64,000 nt of DNA from Ligustrum vulgare (lineage: Eukaryota; Streptophyta; Magnoliopsida; Lamiales; Oleaceae), in assembly GCA_963555705.1 (NCBI GenBank), contig OY743190.1:16561491-16625490 (forward strand), given 5' to 3'. Below are positions 44,056-56,400 of the stretch, in pieces. Below the pieces are notes generated by a model, which was not told the origin of the DNA, did no database searches, and saw only the letters and a list, made by a program, of their open reading frames with translations. The translations under genes were made by a program, and so were the position numbers. Position 1 is the stretch's first letter, and the number at the start of each line of letters is the position of its first letter.

Positions 44056-46200
44056 GTATCACCACCGACACTGCCTCTCTCAAATAAATGCATAGACTGC
44101 AAGCATCGAAATCGAACATACCCAAGATCATATGTCCATCCTACAACAACTCCCCCTCATAGTACCGCAAGAGAATTGGAAATTTAACTGTACTTGGGCT
44201 CAAATTCAAATTTTTTTTATGAAACATTTTCAAGTCTTGTGTTTTTATTTGGTAAATTTGACATTTTTTGACATTTTTTTTTTCCTTTTCCTTTTCCTTT
44301 CCTTTCCTTTCCCTTTTTTTTTTTAATGTTTAAAAAGGGGTATTTGGACTATCAGCATGTGCAGGCTACAGCTGCAGAAATTGAAAGATGACAGCAACCT
44401 ATAATTTGTAGTTGAAGAAGTTTCAATTTTCTTTGAGGATTCTAAAAAACTTCTAAATTATTTGGCTTCTTCTCTGTCAATTTCTATTGCTCTATTTTGG
44501 GTTTCTATGTTGTGGTTATGTTTTATTGATGGATTTGTTTTCCCTTTTTTGGTTGCAATAGTCGACGACTGGTTGTAGATTTTAAGAAGGTTGATGACCA
44601 TGTTCAAGGACAGCATCTCCGGTTATCATTTTTTTATTCTGCATATGTAGTGGAAGAATAAGCTATTTCTTTGGCAGTCTTAGTTTGATATTTTTCACTG
44701 TTTCTTAATTAAATTCCAGAATTTTGATACTTTGTGGTTTAATTTGCTCTTTTTAAGTTATTTATATATGTATTAATGTCAAGTAGCCAATAAGATAAGC
44801 TATTGCTTTGTAAAGAGGGATTATATTAAGGTCTGGCTGACTTTTATTTATTTATTTGACAGAACAATGTAGGTGCATAATTAAAGAGTAAAGAATGCAT
44901 GTGTTTCCTTCAGAATTTTTGTGGGGTTAAGAATCTTGACAGGTGAGTCGACTGCATTCATAATCGTATTCCATACTTTCACTTCTTATATGTCTATCTT
45001 AGTGTTATTTGGAATACATGTTCTTTTCAGTTCAAGAATCTTCTAAGGACTTCTTGTTTGACTTTAAAGTTAAATTAATGAAAAAAAATTTGAGTTATGG
45101 TGATATAGTACTAGAAAGTTCGTTATTGAATCGAGAAATTTTATTTTTATCCTTCTACGCCAATTTAAAGTTTATTATGCTGAGAATAAATTTGATTATG
45201 TTAACTTTTCTTTCAATCGAGATGTTTTATCTATGTAAATTTTAATGTTATTGAGTAACGCTGTTAGGTTTTATAAAATTGGAAGATCCATTATGTTTAT
45301 TAGTTAAGAAAGATATTGAATTTTTTGCTCATCCTAAATAATTTGTAAATGTAGAATTTATAATAGAGTTTTGAAAAAATAGAATTCTTTGAGATTTTAA
45401 AAAGGATGAAGGCATTATAAGTAAATATTTCCTTGGGGCATTTTTCCCTATGCGATTTTATAGATACTTTATAAAATAAACATTCAAAAAGTTAAAAAAT
45501 ATTTTTATTCCATCATTTCGATCATGAAGCTACAAGTGGTAGTTTTTATGGAGAAGTTCCATTGAACATTGTTTGTCCTATTTTTTGTTGTCTATCATGT
45601 AGGAGAGAAAAATTAAAGGGTTCTCCTCTTTTTTGTTGTCTATTATTTAGGAGAGATTAACAAATGCAGAACTTGATGCTTTGTTACCTAAATCCTTTTG
45701 GAAATATTTTTGTAACATTTTTAGTTGGAGTCTAAGTGAATCAAATAGGTTTCCTTTGATGTTACAATACTCAGTTCATCACATCTTTTGAGAAACATTC
45801 AGGATTGACAAATGTAAACTTAATGATTAAAATGGCTTACCTGCATATGAAGCACACTATCTTCTATTGGAGAAATTTTGTTGAAGAAGCAATTCTATTT
45901 TCTAAAGCTATTGAAGGGTGTAACCTGAAGATGCTGTAACTAATTTTCAAGCTTGTATGTCAAGAGGTGCCAATCAATATAATTTAAAAAATATTTACTA
46001 ATAGTTATGCCCTGTGCAACCACAAAACTTCATTTTAACTAAAGAAATATTTCTCAACTGTTATGCCCTATTTAACCACAAATTGTTAGTACTGCTAAAT
46101 TAGATTCATGGTTGACTGATTATTATGTATGTATTCAAGTTTGCTGTCTTTTCAAGGATCCTCCCTGCTACTTCCTTGCCAATATTCTCTTTTTTTCTAG
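44056..46200 (+). other. Mosaic of intron-like DNA with short exon-like pieces
   Basis: T-rich, mostly intron-like. Small stretches look exonic but I cannot assign them: 44576-44632 after a TTGCAATAG acceptor (RRLVVDFKKVDDHVQGQHLR), 45655-45700 (RLTNAELDALLPK), and 45840-45905 (MKHTIFYWRNFVEEAIL). The 78-codon frame 45009-45245 shows no recognised domain. Confidence 0.4.
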
Positions 46201-46273
46201 CTCATTGCAAAAGCCTTGCTCCTGTAAGTAAATCACTGGCCCATAATCCAATAATTGGTGAATAATCTATTGT

Positions 46274-46337
<64 letters not shown>

Positions 46338-46401
46338 GTAGACTTATCAAAAGCTAGCAACAGCATTCAAGATGGAAGATGGTGTAATCATTGCTAATGT
46401 G
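46201..46401 (+). pseudogene. Protein disulfide isomerase fragment, two exons around one intron
   Basis: Exon-like 46201-46223, after a CTTTTTTTCTAG acceptor, encodes HCKSLAP, the second half of the CGHC active site and what follows. A GTAAGT..TTTTGTAG intron (46224-46341) contains a (CT)n(GT)n repeat. Exon-like 46342-46401 encodes TYQKLATAFKMEDGVIIANV. The intron is in phase 0 between the Pro and Thr of the thioredoxin-fold helix. The sequence matches the pattern of plant PDIL2-type isomerases, ER enzymes that form and rearrange disulfides. The first active-site cysteine and the rest of both thioredoxin domains are missing, and a stop follows at about 46411, so it is non-functional. Confidence 0.7.
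46279..46334. repeat. (CT)n(GT)n microsatellite inside the PDI-fragment intron
   Basis: About 14 CT followed by about 14 GT dinucleotides. Confidence 0.95.
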
Positions 46402-46549
46402 AAAAATGCTTAGGAAAATCCAAGCTGAAGTATGAAATGAAATCCTATCAAGAAATGGTTGTGAATGAAATGAAGCAAATGAGTGAAGATGGTCATTTTA
46501 TTTCCATCTTTCCATACATAAATGAATCATGATAAGGACTTGTATGCAA

Positions 46550-47426
46550 TCAATTTAGCTCATCAATTTTCCAGTGAACACACAACCCGCAACCAGAAAC
46601 CGCCACTGCCCGCTTCATTTTCCCGTAACACATCAAATCCCAAACTACAAAACCGAAAATCAAACATAACCCATAACTCACCTCAATAATGGCCGGAGTC
46701 TCTTCGCCGGAAAGCCCATGAATCCGAGCATTCAAGCCTCGGTTTGGTCTCGATTTCACACAAAATCGAGCCCCAGTTCAGATTCTTTGTGCAAACCCAC
46801 ACCCAGACTCGTCGCCGCCATGTGACGGCGGCACCATCACCGGCTTCCGTCGACGGTCGGACCCCGCAGATGGGCGAACCGTCGCACCTCTTGTCTTTCC
46901 TCTCTGTATCCGAAAAATGAGAGAGGGAGAGAGGGTTATATCTATAAATTATATTTTGATGTTTTTGAAAAGTTAAATCTTTAAGCCCCAACTTTTGAAA
47001 TACATTCAATTCAGTCCTTTCGTTTTTAAAAGTTGTTATTTCAGCCCTTTTTAATTTAAAATGTTTTAATTCAGCTTTAAAGATTTAGATGCTTAACAAA
47101 TTAGTCCCTCCAGTCCTTAACTCCCACAATCAGCCCTATTATTTTCGAAAAGTCTATTTCAACCCCTTAGTTTCAAAGTATTTGGTTCAGCCCTTATTTT
47201 AAAAGAGTTTTTATTAATTAGCCCTCATGTTTTCAAAGCCTTTTAATTCAGTCTCAAGTTTTAAAATATTTTAATTCAGCCCCTTTAGTTTTTAAAAGTA
47301 TTATTTCGATCCTCTAATTTTTTTTGTAATATTTTATTCAGCTCTTAAGCTTTGCAAATAATTTATCTTAACCCCAACTATTTCGAAAATGAAAATAATT
47401 AGTCCCCAATATATTTAAAATACATG
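46550..47426 (-). mobile_element. Partial family A-like LTR with antisense promoter/donor module
   Basis: No LTR ends, but the plus strand carries family A-like phrases: CAAGCCTCGGTTTGGTCTCG, a GC-rich CGCCGCC region, and a run of 'AATTCAGTCC' and 'TTTCAGCCC' words (46980-47400). On the minus strand this reads as a module: TATA-like ATTTATAGATATAACC (46936-46949), CT tract, GC-rich leader, GAAATCGAGACCAAACC, and donor TGAG|GTGAGTTA with the exon ending at 46682. It abuts the right satellite array. Confidence 0.55.
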
Positions 47427-50400
47427 AGTTAGGTAAGGGTAACAATAGGTAGGAGCAGCTCCAAAAATTTCTTTAGTAGAAGAATGAGTAGTGTATGAAA
47501 TTTCATGTTTTTGTATTGCTATATATTTATTATTGTATAGTTTACTACTGTTTTCTTTAAAATATTTGTAAAGATTTGCTTGAGAATGATTGTTGTTAAT
47601 GATTGCAGAGACATTGTTCGTGGAATTCTTGTTTTTTGGGAATGCTTTTGAATATATACACTTTGACCGTCTACAATCCAGTTGCTCGTAAGGGAAGTAG
47701 TTTATTTATTTAAATTCTTTTGGTTCGTTAGATTTAATTTTCAATTTTGAACTCGTTAATAATGTATGCTTGATGTAGATAGCAAGAGTTAATATGAGTC
47801 GAAGTGGGGACTACAGTTCACGAATAGGGGTAAGAGTATCAATAGGTAGGAGCAGCTAATGAAATTTTATGATTCGGGGTAAGGGTTGTTTATGAAATTT
47901 AATGATTTGTTATTGCAATGAATTAATTAATCAATAGTTTATTTTTGTTTTCTTTAAAATATTTTTTATGATATGGTCGACAATGATTGTTTGTTTGTAT
48001 TGATTGCAGAAGCTGGGCTCGTAAAATACTGGTCTTTTGGGAAGCTTTTGACTTGGGACACTTGGACCGTCTACAACCTAGCTTCCTATAATGGAAGTAC
48101 TTCGTTTAGTTAAATGTTTATGGCCAGTTCGATTTAGTTATAAGTTTAGAATTTATTATTACTGTATGTTTGATGTAAATTACCTGAGTTAGTAGGTGTT
48201 AGTGTAGGAGTTGAAGTGAGTAATAACTTTCCATATAGTAGGGGTAGTACTAGGAGTAGGCAAGTCACGGTAGGAGTGAGTAGAAGTAGGAGTTGAAGAG
48301 AGTAATAATTTTTTTAAGAGTAAGGGTAGGTCTAGGAGTAGGTCAGTCAAGGTAGGAGTAAGAGTCAAAGTAGGCACTAAAGTTTCACGATTAGGTTAAT
48401 GGTAACAATAGGTAGGAGCAGCTCCATAAATTTCATGAGTAGATGTAGGAGTCGTGTATGAAATTTCATGTTTTTTTATTACTATATATTTATTATTCTA
48501 TAATTTACTACAGTTTTCTTTAAAATATTTGTAAAGATTTGCTTGAGAATGATTGTTGTTAATGATTGCAGAAGCTATGTTCGTGGAATTCTGCTCTTTT
48601 GGGGATGCTTATGATTATATACGCTTGGACCTTCCGCAATCCAGCCGCTCGTAGGGGAAGTTGTTTGTTTATTTAAATTCTTATGGCTTGTTCGATTTAG
48701 TTTTCAATTTTTAATTCATTATTATTTTATGTTTGATATAGATTGCAAGAGTTAATAGGAGTAGGAGTCGAAGTAGGGACTACGGTTCAGGAATTAGGGT
48801 AAGAGTTACAATAGATAGAAGCAGTTAATGAAATTTTATGATTCGAATTAAGAGTACTCTGCGAAATTTAATGATTTGGTAGTGCGATAAATTTTTTGTG
48901 TCGCTGTGTATTTATTATCATTGTATAATTTACTACTGTTTTCTTTAAAATATTTACAAATAGTTGTTTGAGAAAAATTATTTTTTATTGATTGCTGAAG
49001 CTATGTTCGTGGAATTCTGGTCGTTCGGGGATGCTTTTGAATATATAAACTAGGGCCGTCTGCAGTCCAGCTGCTCGTGAGGGAAGTAGTTCATTTATTT
49101 GAATTCTTATGGCTCGTTCGATTTAGTTTTCAAATTTGAACTCACTAATATTGTATGTTTGATGTAGATTGCAAGAGTTAATAGGAGTCGGAGCATGAGT
49201 CGAAGCAGGATCTACAGTTTCACGAATAGGGGTAAAGGTAACAAAAGGTTGGAGCAGTTAATGAACTTTTATGATTCAGAGTAAAAGTAGTTCGTAAAAT
49301 GTAATGATTTGGTATTGCGATAAATTAGTTAATCTATAGTTCATTTTTGTTTTCTTTAAAATATTTTCTTAGATTTGGTTGACAATGATTGTATGTATTG
49401 ATTGCAGATGCCGAGCTCGTAAAATACCGGTCTTTCGGGATATTTTTGCCGTGGACACTTGAACCGTCAACAACCTAGCTTCCTATAAGGGAAGTGCTTC
49501 ATTTAGTTAAATGTTTATGAGCAGTTCGATTTAGTTTTAAGTTTAGAATTTTATTACTATTGTATGTTTGATGTAGATTACTTGAGTTAATAGGAGTTAG
49601 AGTAGGAGTTGAAGTGAGTGATAACTTTTAATAGAGTAGGGTTAGTGCTAGTACCAGGCAAGTCACGGTAGGAGTTAGAGTCGAAGTTGGAGTTGAAGAG
49701 AGTAATAATTTTTTTAAGAGTAGGTGTAGGTCTAGGAGTAGGTAAGTTATAGTCGAAGTAAGAGTCGAAGTAGGCACTAAGTTTCAAGAATGGGGTAAGG
49801 GTAACAATAGGTAGGAGCAGCTCCTAAAATTTCATACGTAGAAGTAAGAATAGTGTATGAAATTTCATGTTTTTGTGTTGCTATATATTTATTATTATTG
49901 TATAGTTTACCACAGTTTTCTTTAAAATATTTACAAAGATTTGTTTGGGAATGATTGCAGAAGCTATGTTCGTGGGATTCTGGTCGTTAGGGGATAATAT
50001 ATAAACCAGGGCCGTCTGCAATCCAACTGCATGTAAGTAGTTCATTTATTTAAATTCTTATGGTTCGTTCGATTTAGTTTTCAGATTTGAACTCATTAAT
50101 ATTGTATGTTTGATGTAGATTGCAAGAGTTAATTGGAGTCGGAGCATGAGTCGAAGTAGGGTCTACAGTTTCACGAATAGGGGTAAGAGTAACAATAGGT
50201 TTGAGCAGTTAATGAACTTTTATGATTCAGAGTAAAAGTAGTTTATAAAATTTAATGATTTGGTATTGCGATAAATCAATTAATCTATAGTTTATTTTTG
50301 TTTTCTTTAATATATTTTTTAAGATTTGGTTGACAATGATTGTTTGTATTGATTGCAGAAGCCGAGCTCGTAAAATACTGGTCTTTTAGGATGCTTTTGA

Positions 50401-53400
50401 CTCTTGACACTTGGACCGTCGACAACCTAGCTGCCTATAAGGGACGTACTTCGTTTGGTTAAATGTTTATTTCGAGTTCGATTTAGTTTTAAGTTTAGAA
50501 TTTTTTTATTACTGTATGTTTGATGTTCGAGTTAATAGGAGTTAGAGTAGGAGTTGAAGTGAGTGATAGCTTTTAATAGAGTAGGGTTAGTACTAGGAGT
50601 TGGCAAGTCACGTTGGAAGCTAGAGTCGAAGTCGGAGTTGAAGAGAGTAATAATTTTTTTAAGAGTAAGGGTAGGTCTAGGAGTAGGTGAGTCATGGTAG
50701 GAGTAAGAGTCGAAGTAGGCACTAAAGTTTCACGATTAGGTTAATGGTAACAATAGGTAGGAGCAGCTTCGAAAATTTCATGAGTAGATGTAGGGGTCGT
50801 GTATGAAATTTCATATTTTTGTATTACTATATATTTATTATTCTATAATTTACTACAGTTTTCTTTAAAAACTTGTAAAGATTTGCTTGAGAATGATTGT
50901 TGTTAATGATTGCAGAAGCTATGTTCGTGGAATTCTGCTCTTTTGGGGATGCTTATGATTATATACGCTTGGACCTTCCGCAATCCAGCCGCTCGTAGGG
51001 GAAGTTGTTTGTTTATTTAAATTCTTATGGCTTGTTCGATTTAGTTTTCAATTTTTAATTCATTATTATTTTATGTTTGATATAGATTGCAAGAGTTAAT
51101 AGGAGTAGGAGTCGAAGTAGGGACTACGGTTCAGGAATTAGGGTAAGAGTTACAATAGATAGAAGCAGTTAATGAAATTTTATGATTCGAATTAAGAGTA
51201 CTCTGCGAAATTTAATGATTTGGTAGTGCGATAAATTTTTTGTGTCGCTGTGTATTTATTATCATTGTATAATTTACTACTGTTTTCTTTAAAATATTTA
51301 CAAATAGTTGTTTGAGAAAAATTATTTTTTATTGATTGCTGAAGCTATGTTCGTGGAATTCTGGTCGTTCGGGGATGCTTTTGAATATATAAACTAGGGC
51401 CGTCTGCAGTCCAGCTGCTCGTGAGGGAAGTAGTTCATTTATTTGAATTCTTATGGCTCGTTCGATTTAGTTTTCAAATTTGAACTCACTAATATTGTAT
51501 GTTTGATGTAGATTGCAAGAGTTAATAGGAGTCGGAGCATGAGTCGAAGCAGGATCTACAGTTTCACGAATAGGGGTAAAGGTAACAAAAGGTTGGAGCA
51601 GTTAATGAACTTTTATGATTCAGAGTAAAAGTAGTTCGTAAAATGTAATGATTTGGTATTGCGATAAATTAGTTAATCTATAGTTCATTTTTGTTTTCTT
51701 TAAAATATTTTCTTAGATTTGGTTGACAATGATTGTATGTATTGATTGCAGATGCCGAGCTCGTAAAATACCGGTCTTTCGGGATATTTTTGCCGTGGAC
51801 ACTTGAACCGTCAACAACCTAGCTTCCTATAAGGGAAGTGCTTCATTTAGTTAAATGTTTATGAGCAGTTCGATTTAGTTTTAAGTTTAGAATTTTATTA
51901 CTATTGTATGTTTGATGTAGATTACTTGAGTTAATAGGAGTTAGAGTAGGAGTTGAAGTGAGTGATAACTTTTAATAGAGTAGGGTTAGTGCTAGTACCA
52001 GGCAAGTCACGGTAGGAGTTAGAGTCGAAGTTGGAGTTGAAGAGAGTAATAATTTTTTTAAGAGTAGGTGTAGGTCTAGGAGTAGGTAAGTTATAGTCGA
52101 AGTAAGAGTCGAAGTAGGCACTAAGTTTCAAGAATGGGGTAAGGGTAACAATAGGTAGGAGCAGCTCCTAAAATTTCATACGTAGAAGTAAGAATAGTGT
52201 ATGAAATTTCATGTTTTTGTGTTGCTATATATTTATTATTATTGTATAGTTTACCACAGTTTTCTTTAAAATATTTACAAAGATTTGTTTGGGAATGATT
52301 GCAGAAGCTATGTTCGTGGGATTCTGGTCGTTAGGGGATAATATATAAACCAGGGCCGTCTGCAATCCAACTGCATGTAAGTAGTTCATTTATTTAAATT
52401 CTTAAGGTTCGTTCGATTTAGTTTTCAGATTTGAACTCATTAATATTGTATGTTTGATGTAGATTGCAAGAGTTAATTGGAGTCGGAGCATGAGTCGAAG
52501 TAGGGTCTACAGTTTCACGAATAGGGGTAAGAGTAACAATAGGTTTGAGCAGTTAATGAACTTTTATGATTCAGAGTAAAAGTAGTTTATAAAATTTAAT
52601 GATTTGGTATTGCGATAAATCAATTAATCTATAGTTTATTTTTGTTTTCTTTAATATATTTTTTAAGATTTGGTTGACAATGATTGTTTGTATTGATTGC
52701 AGAAGCCGAGCTCGTAAAATACTGGTCTTTTAGGATGCTTTTGACTCTTGACACTTGGACCGTCGACAACCTAGCTGCCTATAAGGGACGTACTTCGTTT
52801 GGTTAAATGTTTATTTCGAGTTCGATTTAGTTTTAAGTTTAGAATTTTTTTATTACTGTATGTTTGATGTTCGAGTTAATAGGAGTTAGAGTAGGAGTTG
52901 AAGTGAGTGATAGCTTTTAATAGAGTAGGGTTAGTACTAGGAGTTGGCAAGTCACGTTGGAAGCTAGAGTCGAAGTCGGAGTTGAAGAGAGTAATAATTT
53001 TTTTAAGAGTAAGGGTAGGTCTAGGAGTAGGTGAGTCATGGTAGGAGTAAGAGTCGAAGTAGGCACTAAAGTTTCACGATTAGGTTAATGGTAACAATAG
53101 GTAGGAGCAGCTCCGAAAATTTCATGAGTAGATGTAGGGGTCGTGTATGAAATTTCATATTTTTGTATTACTATATATTTATTATTCTATAATTTACTAC
53201 AGTTTTCTTTAAAAACTTGTAAAGATTTGCTTGAGAATGATTGTTGTTAATGATTGCAGAAGCTATGTTCGTGGAATTCTGCTCTTTTGGGGATGCTTAT
53301 GATTATATACGCTTGGACCTTCCGCAATCCAGCCGCTCGTAGGGGAAGTTGTTTGTTTATTTAAATTCTTATGGCTTGTTCGATTTAGTTTTCAATTTTT

Positions 53401-56400
53401 AATTCATTATTATTTTATGTTTGATATAGATTGCAAGAGTTAATAGGAGTAGGAGTCGAAGTAGGGACTACGGTTCAGGAATTAGGGTAAGAGTTACAAT
53501 AGATAGAAGCAGTTAATGAAATTTTATGATTCGAATTAAGAGTACTCTGCGAAATTTAATGATTTGGTAGTGCGATAAATTTTTTGTGTCGCTGTGTATT
53601 TATTATCATTGTATAATTTACTACTGTTTTCTTTAAAATATTTACAAATAGTTGTTTGAGAAAAATTATTTTTTATTGATTGCTGAAGCTATGTTCGTGG
53701 AATTCTGGTCGTTCGGGGATGCTTTTGAATATATAAACTAGGGCCGTCTGCAGTCCAGCTGCTCGTGAGGGAAGTAGTTCATTTATTTGAATTCTTATGG
53801 CTCGTTCGATTTAGTTTTCAAATTTGAACTCACTAATATTGTATGTTTGATGTAGATTGCAAGAGTTAATAGGAGTCGGAGCATGAGTCGAAGCAGGATC
53901 TACAGTTTCACGAATAGGGGTAAAGGTAACAAAAGGTTGGAGCAGTTAATGAACTTTTATGATTCAGAGTAAAAGTAGTTCGTAAAATGTAATGATTTGG
54001 TATTGCGATAAATTAGTTAATCTATAGTTCATTTTTGTTTTCTTTAAAATATTTTCTTAGATTTGGTTGACAATGATTGTATGTATTGATTGCAGATGCC
54101 GAGCTCGTAAAATACCGGTCTTTCGGGATATTTTTGCCGTGGACACTTGAACCGTCAACAACCTAGCTTCCTATAAGGGAAGTGCTTCATTTAGTTAAAT
54201 GTTTATGACCAGTTCGATTTAGTTTTAAGTTTAGAATTTTATTACTATTGTATGTTTGATGTAGATTACTTGAGTTAATAGGAGTTAGAGTAGGAGTTGA
54301 AGTGAGTGATAACTTTTAATAGAGTAGGGTTAGTGCTAGTACCAGGCAAGTCACGGTAGGAGTTAGAGTCGAAGTTGGAGTTGAAGAGAGTAATAATTTT
54401 TTTAAGAGTAGGTGTAGGTCTAGGAGTAGGTAAGTTATAGTCGAAGTAAGAGTCGAAGTAGGCACTAAGTTTCAAGAATGGGGTAAGGGTAACAATAGGT
54501 AGGAGCAGCTCCTAAAATTTCATACGTAGAAGTAAGAATAGTGTATGAAATTTCATGTTTTTGTGTTGCTATATATTTATTATTATTGTATAGTTTACCA
54601 CAGTTTTCTTTAAAATATTTACAAAGATTTGTTTGGGAATGATTGCAGAAGCTATGTTCGTGGGATTCTGGTCGTTAGGGGATAATATATAAACCAGGGC
54701 CGTCTGCAATCCAACTGCATGTAAGTAGTTCATTTATTTAAATTCTTATGGTTCGTTCGATTTAGTTTTCAGATTTGAACTCATTAATATTGTATGTTTG
54801 ATGTAGATTGCAAGAGTTAATTGGAGTCGGAGCATGAGTCGAAGTAGGGTCTACAGTTTCACGAATAGGGGTAAGAGTAACAATAGGTTTGAGCAGTTAA
54901 TGAACTTTTATGATTCAGAGTAAAAGTAGTTTATAAAATTTAATGATTTGGTATTGCGATAAATCAATTAATCTATAGTTTATTTTTGTTTTCTTTAATA
55001 TATTTTTTAAGATTTGGTTGACAATGATTGTTTGTATTGATTGCAGAAGCCGAGCTCGTAAAATACTGGTCTTTTAGGATGCTTTTGACTCTTGACACTT
55101 GGACCGTCGACAACCTAGCTGCCTATAAGGGACGTACTTCGTTTGGTTAAATGTTTATTTCGAGTTCGATTTAGTTTTAAGTTTAGAATTTTTTTATTAC
55201 TGTATGTTTGATGTTCGAGTTAATAGGAGTTAGAGTAGGAGTTGAAGTGAGTGATAGCTTTTAATAGAGTAGGGTTAGTACTAGGAGTTGGCAAGTCACG
55301 TTGGAAGCTAGAGTCGAAGTCGGAGTTGAAGAGAGTAATAATTTTTTTAAGAGTAAGGGTAGGTCTAGGAGTAGGTGAGTCATGGTAGGAGTAAGAGTCG
55401 AAGTAGGCACTAAAGTTTCACGATTAGGTTAATGGTAACAATAGGTAGGAGCAGCTCCGAAAATTTCATGAGTAGATGTAGGGGTCGTGTATGAAATTTC
55501 ATATTTTTGTATTACTATATATTTATTATTCTATAATTTACTACAGTTTTCTTTAAAAACTTGTAAAGATTTGCTTGAGAATGATTGTTGTTAATGATTG
55601 CAGAAGCTATGTTCGTGGAATTCTGCTCTTTTGGGGATGCTTATGATTATATACGCTTGGACCTTCCGCAATCCAGCCGCTCGTAGGGGAAGTTGTTTGT
55701 TTATTTAAATTCTTATGGCTTGTTCGATTTAGTTTTCAATTTTTAATTCATTATTATTTTATGTTTGATATAGATTGCAAGAGTTAATAGGAGTAGGAGT
55801 CGAAGTAGGGACTACGGTTCAGGAATTAGGGTAAGAGTTACAATAGATAGAAGCAGTTAATGAAATTTTATGATTCGAATTAAGAGTACTCTGCGAAATT
55901 TAATGATTTGGTAGTGCGATAAATTTTTTGTGTCGCTGTGTATTTATTATCATTGTATAATTTACTACTGTTTTCTTTAAAATATTTACAAATAGTTGTT
56001 TGAGAAAAATTATTTTTTATTGATTGCTGAAGCTATGTTCGTGGAATTCTGGTCGTTCGGGGATGCTTTTGAATATATAAACTAGGGCCGTCTGCAGTCC
56101 AGCTGCTCGTGAGGGAAGTAGTTCATTTATTTGAATTCTTATGGCTCGTTCGATTTAGTTTTCAAATTTGAACTCACTAATATTGTATGTTTGATGTAGA
56201 TTGCAAGAGTTAATAGGAGTCGGAGCATGAGTCGAAGCAGGATCTACAGTTTCACGAATAGGGGTAAAGGTAACAAAAGGTTGGAGCAGTTAATGAACTT
56301 TTATGATTCAGAGTAAAAGTAGTTCGTAAAATGTAATGATTTGGTATTGCGATAAATTAGTTAATCTATAGTTCATTTTTGTTTTCTTTAAAATATTTTC

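Noticed and set aside
45009..45245. 78-codon plus-strand frame starting MEYMFFSVQESSK
   Set aside because: No recognised domain, AT-rich intron-like surroundings, no promoter or splice support.
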